Assembly: GCA_946481035.1 (NCBI GenBank)
Contig: CAMLNK010000252.1
Coordinates: forward strand, 1-6,372
From: an uncultured Dyadobacter sp.
GTDB lineage: Bacteria > Bacteroidota > Bacteroidia > Cytophagales > Spirosomataceae
Direction: 5' to 3'
DNA: 6,372 nucleotides
Translations under genes and position numbers: made by a program
Shown here: positions 1 through 6,346 of the stretch, one piece after another
Position numbering within the stretch: position 1 is the first letter of the stretch
Layout of the letters: each line of letters begins with the position of its first letter
The notes under the pieces: model-generated
Seen by the model: the letters and a program-made list of their open reading frames with translations, nothing else
The model's database searches: none
Told to the model about the DNA's origin: nothing

Positions 1-631
1 TCCGGAGAATCCCGTCAAATACCACAATGCGCCCGCCCGGTAATGCAAATGCATTGACTTCATTCTCCTTCACCACGGTAATGCGGATCGGATAGGGCGT
101 TTTGAAGTCGATGGATTTGGCAAAATCGTTCGTAACTGCCGTCAGCCGCTCATCGACGTCGTAAGCGCGGATCATATTCTCGTACATCGTGTCGCCCATA
201 TTCACCTCTGTGCTCACAGGAAAGCGCGACGCCGCAGCACCCGCCAGCCACGGCAGACCGAACCAATAGCCAAGCCCCATCAACATTACAACCGCCAAAG
301 CGACGCCCGCGATGGTGGTGTTGTTCAGTTTGAAAATATTGGTGATCCGCTTTTTGAAAAAGGGCCTTTCCGGGTAACGCTTTTTGAGCGTTTCGGGAAG
401 GGCCTCATCCTTGCATTCGAGAGTTTGCTGCGGAAATCCTCCATACCGGAATATGAAGAGGTTACTGAAATTCTCGTCCGTTTCGATACCGGGTAATGTC
501 CATCGCACCGATGTGAGTTCGCCGGAAGGATCACGGTAATGAATGAGCCAGTGATCGGGCATGAGGGTGAGCGTCGCGTCGTGCGCGATGGACAGTCTTC
601 CGTCGTGGTAACGGACACTAAAATTGTACAT
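1..631 (-). CDS. M48-family membrane metallopeptidase, N-terminal part (truncated by window edge)
   Basis: Reading the minus strand from the ATG at 631 gives 210 uninterrupted codons running off the window at base 1. Residues 1-100 form a soluble N-terminal region that I do not recognise. Residues about 106-133 are a hydrophobic membrane segment (from NNTTIAGVALAVVMLMGLGY onward). The following part carries the stretch KENEVNAFALPGGRIVVFDG (residues 188-207), which is typical of M48 zinc peptidases just ahead of the HExxH helix. The zinc-binding HExxH and the downstream Glu lie outside the window, so catalytic competence cannot be judged. M48 enzymes are membrane or periplasmic proteases, often concerned with protein quality control. 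The gene starts 17 bp after the stop of the YjgN-family gene on the same strand, so the two are probably co-transcribed; such pairing is, from memory, common in Gram-negative genomes. No Shine-Dalgarno is visible. Family call is firm; exact role is not. Confidence 0.85.
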   Translation of the reverse strand, partial: MYNFSVRYHDGRLSIAHDATLTLMPDHWLIHYRDPSGELTSVRWTLPGIETDENFSNLFIFRYGGFPQQTLECKDEALPETLKKRYPERPFFKKRITNIFKLNNTTIAGVALAVVMLMGLGYWFGLPWLAGAAASRFPVSTEVNMGDTMYENMIRAYDVDERLTAVTNDFAKSIDFKTPYPIRITVVKENEVNAFALPGGRIVVFDGILR

Positions 632-648
632 GAAGCCAGCAGAATCGG

Positions 649-1602
649 TTAAACAATGCCAATATCGATCATATCCGCGAGATCTTCTCCGGTTGCATCG
701 GTATAATCAGCCTCGGTCTGCACGATTCCGTCAACATCCAGCGGGCCATCGATATGAATGTTGGAAAATACGAATTGCATAGCACGGACGATCGCCCAGG
801 GAGTTGCCAGACCGAGACTCAGGATGATGATCAGCATATTGACCACGATCAGCTTGAAATATCCACCGGCGGTGGCTGTCGAGCGGAAGGTGAGCCGCGT
901 TTCGCCCTGGTACATCCGGATGTTGTTCACATAGTAGGCAAAAAGGTCTTTAAACCACCAGAAAGAATAAATCCCCAAAGTCAGGAGTGACAGGAAATAG
1001 CCTTTTACATTAAGCCAGAAAAAAGCACCTCCTTCGCCCTCGTAGGAAAATGTGATGTTGCCAAACCGCAGGTTTTTAAAAATATATTTCCTGATTTCAA
1101 TCACAAGCCAGGCACCATAAATACCCAAAGTAACGAGGGTAATGATGCTGCCAACGATAAACAGGTTCAGAAATTCCTTCCGATCGCCCCGGTAACCGAA
1201 ATGGATACCCCGCCACGACGACCGTGACGTCCTGTACCGAAGCGCTCCATGAATGGCGATGGGTATCAGCAGCAGAAACCCGATATAGAAAACAGCAAGG
1301 CCGATCATCGTCAGCGTCGGGCTTTTTGTTGCGATTCCGCCCAGCAGAATGCAGTAAAGCCCGATAAAAATCCCGATCGCTTTGATAAAACCGATAAACA
1401 TTTCTTTGCCTGTGCCGTGAAACGTAAACCGGCTTCCTTCAAACTCCGATTCCTCGTACATGTATTTCAGCAACGCAGCTCTTGCCCACGGATAATAGAG
1501 CCCGAGTGTAACCAATGTCAGAAGGATATTGACAATGTAAATACCGAATAGTTTGGCGCCTTCACCATGAAAGGTCACCTGGCGGGTTTCGTGCTGTTCC
1601 AT
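649..1602 (-). CDS. YjgN/DUF898-family inner-membrane protein
   Basis: The protein has 317 aa from the ATG at 1602. About six hydrophobic segments (roughly residues 17-39, 67-92, 97-120, 144-170, 197-220, 248-270) make it an integral inner-membrane protein. Its hallmark is an internal repeat: a glycine-rich FHGEG-like start, a membrane helix ending in TLGLYYPW or TLGIYxxW, then a basic helix with KY and a strand with FxF. It appears near residues 10-62, 134-186 and 185-240, with a weaker copy at 240-290. The tail is acidic and ends GEDLADMIDIGIV, as in YjgN relatives. The family has no established biochemical function. The reading frame extends upstream to a TTG at 1647, but I prefer ATG 1602: homology (TFHGEG) begins just after it, and the likely promoter at 1630-1664 would place the transcript start downstream of the TTG. 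It is the first gene of an operon with the M48 peptidase. Confidence 0.9.
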   Translation of the reverse strand: MEQHETRQVTFHGEGAKLFGIYIVNILLTLVTLGLYYPWARAALLKYMYEESEFEGSRFTFHGTGKEMFIGFIKAIGIFIGLYCILLGGIATKSPTLTMIGLAVFYIGFLLLIPIAIHGALRYRTSRSSWRGIHFGYRGDRKEFLNLFIVGSIITLVTLGIYGAWLVIEIRKYIFKNLRFGNITFSYEGEGGAFFWLNVKGYFLSLLTLGIYSFWWFKDLFAYYVNNIRMYQGETRLTFRSTATAGGYFKLIVVNMLIIILSLGLATPWAIVRAMQFVFSNIHIDGPLDVDGIVQTEADYTDATGEDLADMIDIGIV

Positions 1603-1629
1603 GTAGTTAGATTTGAATTTGAAGATGGT

Positions 1630-1664
1630 CAAATATAAAGATTTCAACCTGCTAATAGATCAAA
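1630..1664 (-). promoter_or_regulatory. Predicted Bacteroidota promoter of the YjgN-M48 operon
   Basis: On the minus strand, TATATTTG (1637 down to 1630) matches the Bacteroidota -7 consensus TAnnTTTG exactly. A TTTG (1664 down to 1661) lies 23 bp upstream, at the long end of the known spacing for the -33 element. Transcription would start near 1623-1625, giving a leader of about 20 nt before the ATG at 1602. One copy of the 11-bp motif TTAGCAGGTTG sits between the two boxes, where a regulator could act. The prediction rests on consensus matching only. Confidence 0.5.
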
Positions 1665-1730
1665 TACCCGTTATCGGATACAAAAACTCAAAAACTAATT
1701 ATTCTCCGGCACAGTTATTTTAGCAGGTTG
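1645..1730. repeat. Perfect 11-bp inverted repeat in the divergent intergenic region
   Basis: CAACCTGCTAA at 1645-1655 is the exact reverse complement of TTAGCAGGTTG at 1720-1730, with 64 bp between them. Read in the direction of the neighbouring gene, each copy is TTAGCAGGTTG and lies 42 nt (YjgN gene) or 34 nt (proline-rich gene) before a start codon. An 11-bp match is not expected by chance in a 162-bp spacer. The arrangement suits paired operator or promoter sites serving two divergent transcripts; function is inferred. Confidence 0.6.
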
Positions 1731-1764
1731 TTCATATTTCATTTCATCGAAACAACTGGAAATC

Positions 1765-2019
1765 ATGGATATTTATCAATTAGCCAACGAATTCCTGGAT
1801 GCTGGCGGAGGTGACCCCAGCGATCCGCGCGAGACACCGCCCTTCGATCCGCGGCCGGAAGTGCCGTCGCCGGACATTCCCGAGGAAACGCCACCTTATG
1901 AGAAAGATCCGGAGACTCCGCCGGTAGAGCCGGAACCCGAGCTGCCCCCGGTAGAACCCATTGTCCCCGAAGTAGAGCCGCTTCCCGGCGAAGAGCCTGG
2001 AATACCGGCATTTAAGTAA
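1765..2019 (+). CDS. Small acidic proline-rich protein, probably disordered, unknown function
   Basis: I do not recognise this 84-aa protein. It opens with a short segment that could form a helix (MDIYQLANEFLDAGGG). From residue 17 on it is dominated by Pro, Glu and Asp: 24 Pro, 15 Glu and 7 Asp overall, against only 4 Arg or Lys. The motif ETPP occurs at residues 23-26, 41-44 and 50-53, with a related ELPP at 59-62. There is no signal peptide or membrane segment, so the product is probably cytoplasmic and natively unfolded. The diprolyl steps suggest its translation may depend on elongation factor P. The frame is preferred over the antisense frame because it has an ATG right after an AT-rich spacer, a natural TAA stop, and a coherent repeat composition. 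It is transcribed away from the YjgN-M48 operon, with a copy of the 11-bp motif 34 nt upstream. No Shine-Dalgarno is visible. It could still be a non-coding artefact of GC-rich DNA, though I think this unlikely. Confidence 0.6.
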   Translation: MDIYQLANEFLDAGGGDPSDPRETPPFDPRPEVPSPDIPEETPPYEKDPETPPVEPEPELPPVEPIVPEVEPLPGEEPGIPAFK

Positions 2020-2059
2020 ATCTATAAAGTAACCGATTTCAAAAATGTGGCGATTTGAA

Positions 2060-2072
2060 GTTATTTAATAAC
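2060..2072. repeat. 13-bp AT-rich palindrome downstream of the proline-rich gene
   Basis: GTTATT-T-AATAAC is a perfect 6-bp dyad around T2066. It lies 41 nt past the TAA of the proline-rich gene. It is too AT-rich and too short to be a convincing terminator and has no following T-run; a protein-binding site is an alternative. Weak evidence. Confidence 0.25.
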
Positions 2073-2117
2073 AAAGGAGCAGTTTTTCAATGCGCATTAA
2101 AAAAACTACTACAAAAA

Positions 2118-2149
2118 TTGTAGCCGAAATTGAATTCGTCGTATCTTCA
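2118..2149 (+). promoter_or_regulatory. Candidate promoter of the multimodular hydrolase gene
   Basis: TTG at 2118-2120 is followed after 21 bp by TATCTTCA at 2142-2149. This fits the Bacteroidota layout TTG-N17-23-TAnnTTTG, although the -7 box departs from consensus at its last bases. Transcription would begin near 2155, leaving about 20 nt of leader before the ATG at 2177. The TTG is the right arm of a 6-bp dyad with a 3-nt loop, CTACAA-AAA-TTGTAG (2109-2123), which could be an operator over the -33 box. An alternative box TCTTTTTG at 2157-2164 is possible but would leave almost no leader. Confidence 0.3.
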
Positions 2150-2176
2150 CTCAAATTCTTTTTGTAGACCCGACGA

Positions 2177-5100
2177 ATGGCTAAAATCTTTACGCTCTGT
2201 TTCTTACTTATCTCCTTCTCTATTCAGGCACAGTCAACGAAGTTACTTCCCGGAAAGATCGAAGCAGAAACATTTACTGCGAAGGCAGCTGTTAAGACCG
2301 AAACCACCTCAGACGTGGGCGGAGGGCTTAATATCAGTTCCATCAAGGACGGCAGCTGGATGGATTATGCCGTTCAGGCACCGTCGGCGGGCTACTACAC
2401 ATTCAATTTCCGCATTGCGAATGGGTTTACGCCCGAAGCGACGCTTGCATTACGGAATGCGAGTGGCGCAACACTCGGCCGGATCATCGTGCCCCAGACC
2501 GGCGGAATGCAGGGATGGAAGACGATTTCGTTTGTCGCACTACTTCCACAAGGCAATCAAACTATCCGCATCTATTCCGAAAAAGGCGGCTGGAACTTCA
2601 ACTGGTTTGAGGTAACCAGCTCACGCGCGCTCGTAAACGGGAAAGTTGAAGCCGAAACCTTTGATGCCATGCGTGAAGTGCGCACCGAAAACACCACAGA
2701 CGAGGGAGGTGGCCTGAATGTGAGTTATATCGATGATAACGATTGGATGGATTATAACCTGAACCTCTCAACGGCGCGCGAGTATGAAATACAGTTCCGG
2801 GTTGCCAATTCTTATGGAAACGGGGTGATCGAAATCCGGAATGCGGCGGGTACCGTGCTGGGGCAGGTGAATGTTCCTAAAACAGGCGGCTGGCAAAGCT
2901 GGGCTACCATCAGTACTACCGTTCCCCTCCCTGCTGGCAGCCAGGTGATACGGCTTTTTGCCAAAAGTGGTGCTTTCAATCTCAACTGGTTTGCATTTGC
3001 CGCTCCCATCGCCCGGATCACGGGTACGGTATTGCCTGCCAAAGTCGAGGCGGAAAGTTTTAACGATTCTTATAGCGTACAACTTCAAAATACGGAAGAT
3101 ACCAACGGCGGACAGAATGTAGGGTGGATCCAGGACAACAGCTGGATGGACTACGATGTCAACGTCCCGACCGCCGGTATTTTCACACTCAACTACCGGA
3201 TCGCGAACGGGTACAGCCCCGAGGCGAGGCTTGCTCTTAAAAACAGCGCCGGCGCGGAATTGGGCAGCATTCTTTTGCCCCAAACAGGGGGTATGCAGGG
3301 TTGGAAAACCGTGAGCATGATCACTTCGCTGCCTGCCGGGAATCAGAGATTACGCATTTTCGCGACCAAAGGCGGCTGGAATTTCAACTGGTTCGAAGCC
3401 AAAGAATCCCGCCCGCTCACAAACAGAATCGAAGCAGAGACTTTCGATGTAGCCTCGGATGTACGTACGGAAGTTACGGGCGACGTGGACGGGAACATGA
3501 ACGTGAGCTATATCGACGATAACGACTGGCTGGATTACAATGTGAATGTACCAACGGCAGGCACCTACACCGTCAATTTCCGTGTAGCCAACCAGTATGG
3601 CAATGGTAACATTCAATTCAAAAATACGGGCGGCGCGGTGCTGGGAACCGTAGACGTGCCGCAAACCGGCGGATGGCAGAAGTATACGACCGTCCGCACG
3701 ACCATACAGCTAACGGCGGGCAGTCAGGTATTCCGCATTTTCGCCAACCGCGGCGCATTCAATTTCAACTGGTTTGAAGTAATTCCAGGTTCGGTGCAGA
3801 GCGCGTCAGTGATTACTTTTGATCCTATTCCAAACAAAAACCTTACCGATGGCTCGTTCAATCTGACCGCCAGCAGCACAAATCCGGAAACACCTGTTCA
3901 ATTTACCTCGTCCAATCCTGCGATCGTTTCGGTTTCGAATGCAACTGGTATCTGGAAAGCAACGATCCGCACAGCAGGGCAAGTAACCATCACAGCTTCG
4001 CAAGCCGGCAATAACAATTATCTGACGGCAGAAAACATTGCAAGGACATTTACGGTTACCGACAACACCAACAACGCGGCGCTGGGTACCAAAATCCCCA
4101 TCGATCCGAAGCGCTGGTACCAGCTCACCAATGCGGCCAATGGCCTCGACGGGCTCTTCGACGGCAACACGCAGGAGAACGTTTTCACCGGATGGGGCAA
4201 GATCATCAACAACTACGAAGCTTATTATCCGTTGAAAGAGGGCGAAACTATCACCCTTAACGGCATCAAATTCTTTGACTACACAGGTACCGCACAGGAT
4301 TTCCCGCTGGTGCTGTCGGTGATCACGGATCAATGGCAGCGCATTCCCATCGCCACTTTTACGGGCGAGATTTATAACGGCTGGGTAGGCCCCTACCCCA
4401 ACCGCCAGCTGTCCGGCGACGCGCAGTTCAAGCTCGACCAACCGATGAGCAATGTCCGCTACCTGGTTATGACGATGTCGAACACATTACCAACCGAAAT
4501 CGAATTCTACGGAAGCTACACACCCGCTACTGAAACCGCCAAACCCGCACGCGCCAAGCACATTAAGCTGAATGATATGCTCGGAGTGAACGGCTATGAA
4601 TGGTATTTTCAGGACGGCGCGCATACTGAATCGCTGGTGGAAAGCAAAGTCCAGGTTGCTAAAAGCTTCACAGGCCTGCGGCATTATATGGACTGGGAAA
4701 AACTGGAATCGGCAGAAGGGGTGTTTTCCTACAACCCTACTTTGAGCGGAAGCTGGAACTACGACCTGATTTACGAGCGCTGCAAACAGGAAGGCATCGA
4801 GGTGCTGGCATGCCTCAAAACGCAGCCAGGCTGGATGCGGGCAACTTACCCCGAAGAGTTGCGCGATCCCGAGAATGTGCCTGTTCGCTATGGCAAGAAC
4901 TTCGCCGACCCGCTTTCCTACATAGAGCAGGCAAAGGTGGCGTTCCAGTACGCGGCACGTTATGGAAGCAATCCTAATGTAGATCCGTCGCTTCTGAGCG
5001 TTTCAACCACCCCGAGATGGACCAACGACCCGGTAAATACGATCAAAATCGGACTGAACCTGATCAAATACATCGAATGCGACAACGAGCGTGACAAATG

Positions 5101-6346
5101 GTGGAAAGGCCGCAAAGGCTACCAGACGGCCCGGGAATATGCGGCCAACATGTCGGCGTTCTACGACGGTCACAAAAACACGATGGGAGCAGGCGTTGGC
5201 GTCAAGAATGCCGATCCAAATATGAAAGTGGTAATCGCCGGGCTGGTTACCGGTCCTGATTATGTCAAAGGGATGGTTGACTGGTGCAAGGAATTCCGTG
5301 GCTATAATGCCGACGGCTCCGTGAACCTCTGCTGGGATGTGGTGAACTTCCACCTTTATACCGACAATGCGTCGTCGAGCCAAAGCGGAACATCTACACG
5401 CGGCGCCGCGCCGGAGGTTACCAATGCGTATCAGATTGTCGACAACTTCGTGAAAGTGACCCGCGAGCTGTCGAACGACCTGCCCATCTGGAATACCGAA
5501 GCCGGGTACGACGTACACCAGGACAGCCCGTTGAAAGCGATCCCGATCGGCAGCAAATCGGCATTGCAAACCCAGGCCGACTGGATACTCCGCACTTCGC
5601 TTTTCTCTGCACGCCACGGCATCGAGAAGATGTTTTTTTACCAGATGTACGACGACAACGGCAGCGGCGGAATGTTCGCATCTTCCGGGTTTGTTAACAA
5701 CGACCAGACACGCCGGCCATCTGCCGATTACTTCCTGCAAACACAGAAGCTATTCGGCCAATATGAATACAAGGAAACACTCAACAACGATCCCATCGTG
5801 GACCGCTACGAACTGAATGGCAAATCACTCTTCATTCTGACAGTACCCGATGAAGTCGGCAGAACAGCGCAGTATACCGTCAACCTGAATCAATCGGGTA
5901 TCGCCCGGATTTACACACCTACACCGGGTGCCAGCAATATGGCTATGGCGGAGTTACCGATTGTGGATGGCAAAGTGACCGTTACGGCGGGAGAAACGCC
6001 TATTTTTGTCGTCGCAGCCGATGGCCAGAATGCACGGCAGGGGGCTGTTGAAATGGCGGCGCCTGTTATAAAGGAAGAAGTCTCACTTCATGCCGATGCC
6101 AGAGTTTACCCCAATCCTACCTCCGACTTCGTAAGCATCGACCTCGCGAACGAAAACGCCGGGCAAATCGAAATCCGCATTTTCGACGCCAAATCCGGTA
6201 CGCTTTACAAGGATGTTAAGGTAAATAAAACCACCAGCCGTTTCGCGCACCAGCTAAACATCACGCAACTTCCGGTAAGCGTTTACATTATCGAAATCAA
6301 GCAAGGCAACGATCGCGCATTCCGCAAGATCGCCAAAGTGAACTAA
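2177..6346 (+). CDS. Secreted T9SS multimodular glycoside hydrolase: (CBM6)x4, Ig-like, beta-sandwich, GH-A-like catalytic domain
   Basis: This 1389-aa protein is probably an extracellular or surface-anchored polysaccharide hydrolase. A signal peptide covers residues 1-18 (cleavage in IQA|QS). Four CBM6-like modules follow at about 26-147, 155-274, 288-408 and 416-536, each opening with EAExF and closing with (F)NxNWF. An Ig-like repeat (546-630, from ITFDPIPNKN to FTVTDN) resembles the ASQAGNxNY repeats common in Bacteroidota surface proteins. Residues 634-782 look like a galactose-binding or discoidin-type beta-sandwich (LFDGN, ending EIEFYGSY). The catalytic region (about 795-1194) resembles a clan GH-A barrel: ECDNERDKWW places the likely acid/base at Glu971 after Asn970, NFHLY holds His1059, and WNTEAGYD places the likely nucleophile at Glu1108, 137 residues on. 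A C-terminal beta-sandwich (about 1195-1290) and a type A T9SS sorting domain (1310-1389, VYPNPTSDF to KIAKVN) complete it. I cannot name the GH family or the substrate; CBM6 modules bind xylan, beta-glucans or agar-type glycans. The start is fixed by the signal peptide. Confidence 0.92.
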   Translation: MAKIFTLCFLLISFSIQAQSTKLLPGKIEAETFTAKAAVKTETTSDVGGGLNISSIKDGSWMDYAVQAPSAGYYTFNFRIANGFTPEATLALRNASGATLGRIIVPQTGGMQGWKTISFVALLPQGNQTIRIYSEKGGWNFNWFEVTSSRALVNGKVEAETFDAMREVRTENTTDEGGGLNVSYIDDNDWMDYNLNLSTAREYEIQFRVANSYGNGVIEIRNAAGTVLGQVNVPKTGGWQSWATISTTVPLPAGSQVIRLFAKSGAFNLNWFAFAAPIARITGTVLPAKVEAESFNDSYSVQLQNTEDTNGGQNVGWIQDNSWMDYDVNVPTAGIFTLNYRIANGYSPEARLALKNSAGAELGSILLPQTGGMQGWKTVSMITSLPAGNQRLRIFATKGGWNFNWFEAKESRPLTNRIEAETFDVASDVRTEVTGDVDGNMNVSYIDDNDWLDYNVNVPTAGTYTVNFRVANQYGNGNIQFKNTGGAVLGTVDVPQTGGWQKYTTVRTTIQLTAGSQVFRIFANRGAFNFNWFEVIPGSVQSASVITFDPIPNKNLTDGSFNLTASSTNPETPVQFTSSNPAIVSVSNATGIWKATIRTAGQVTITASQAGNNNYLTAENIARTFTVTDNTNNAALGTKIPIDPKRWYQLTNAANGLDGLFDGNTQENVFTGWGKIINNYEAYYPLKEGETITLNGIKFFDYTGTAQDFPLVLSVITDQWQRIPIATFTGEIYNGWVGPYPNRQLSGDAQFKLDQPMSNVRYLVMTMSNTLPTEIEFYGSYTPATETAKPARAKHIKLNDMLGVNGYEWYFQDGAHTESLVESKVQVAKSFTGLRHYMDWEKLESAEGVFSYNPTLSGSWNYDLIYERCKQEGIEVLACLKTQPGWMRATYPEELRDPENVPVRYGKNFADPLSYIEQAKVAFQYAARYGSNPNVDPSLLSVSTTPRWTNDPVNTIKIGLNLIKYIECDNERDKWWKGRKGYQTAREYAANMSAFYDGHKNTMGAGVGVKNADPNMKVVIAGLVTGPDYVKGMVDWCKEFRGYNADGSVNLCWDVVNFHLYTDNASSSQSGTSTRGAAPEVTNAYQIVDNFVKVTRELSNDLPIWNTEAGYDVHQDSPLKAIPIGSKSALQTQADWILRTSLFSARHGIEKMFFYQMYDDNGSGGMFASSGFVNNDQTRRPSADYFLQTQKLFGQYEYKETLNNDPIVDRYELNGKSLFILTVPDEVGRTAQYTVNLNQSGIARIYTPTPGASNMAMAELPIVDGKVTVTAGETPIFVVAADGQNARQGAVEMAAPVIKEEVSLHADARVYPNPTSDFVSIDLANENAGQIEIRIFDAKSGTLYKDVKVNKTTSRFAHQLNITQLPVSVYIIEIKQGNDRAFRKIAKVN
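2252..3784 (+). repeat. Tandem CBM6-coding repeat, A-B-A-B arrangement
   Basis: Four module-coding units lie at 2252-2617, 2639-2998, 3038-3400 and 3422-3784. Units 1 and 3 share features absent from 2 and 4: PQTGGMQGWKT, IANG(F/Y)(T/S)PEA and GGWNFNWFE. Units 2 and 4 share VSYIDDNDW(M/L)DYN, VAN(S/Q)YGNG, TGGWQ and GAFN(L/F)NWF. The period between like units is 261-262 codons, twice the single-module spacing of 128-129. This points to duplication of a ready-made two-module block. The copies have diverged at many third positions, so the duplication is not recent. Confidence 0.85.
6104..6343 (+). other. T9SS type A C-terminal sorting domain (within the hydrolase)
   Basis: Residues 1310-1389 have the type A signature: VYPNP at the start, alternating strands (SIDL, IEIRIFDAKSG), the LPVSVYIIEI strand near the end, and a terminal basic KIAKVN. 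In known systems this domain guides cargo from the periplasm through the T9SS pore and is then cleaved, with many cargos attached to surface lipopolysaccharide. It is the clearest phylum marker in the window. Confidence 0.9.

Noticed and set aside
325..618. Minus-strand frame of 97 codons
   Set aside because: It overlaps the M48 gene in another frame; the true frame runs from 631 to the window edge with a membrane segment and the M48 signature.
1603..1647. TTG-initiated N-terminal extension of the YjgN-family protein
   Set aside because: It would use a rare start codon inside the predicted promoter region and adds 15 residues before the conserved beginning.
1763..2011. Antisense frame over the proline-rich gene
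   Set aside because: The sense frame has a better start context and repeated ETPP motifs; the antisense one is Arg/Ala/Pro-rich and featureless.
2130..2615. Plus-strand frame of 161 codons overlapping the hydrolase start
   Set aside because: It is out of frame with the signal peptide and first CBM6 module, and its Arg/Ser/Pro-rich translation looks random.
2768..3283. Antisense open frame of 171 codons over the CBM6 repeats
   Set aside because: It mirrors the repeat-coding sense strand and shows no coherent protein features.
2252..3784. CRISPR array or mobile-element repeats
   Set aside because: The periodicity of about 390 nt is protein-coding domain repetition in one frame; no short direct repeats with spacers, transposase or terminal repeats are present.
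3806..4441. Antisense open frame of 211 codons
   Set aside because: It is a shadow of the Ig-like and beta-sandwich coding region, with a Cys/Arg/Val-rich, domain-free translation.
5003..5740. Long open frame (245 codons) on the minus strand inside the hydrolase gene
   Set aside because: It lies wholly antisense to the catalytic domain, whose sense frame has clear motifs; GC-rich third positions remove antisense stops. Its product has no recognisable domain.
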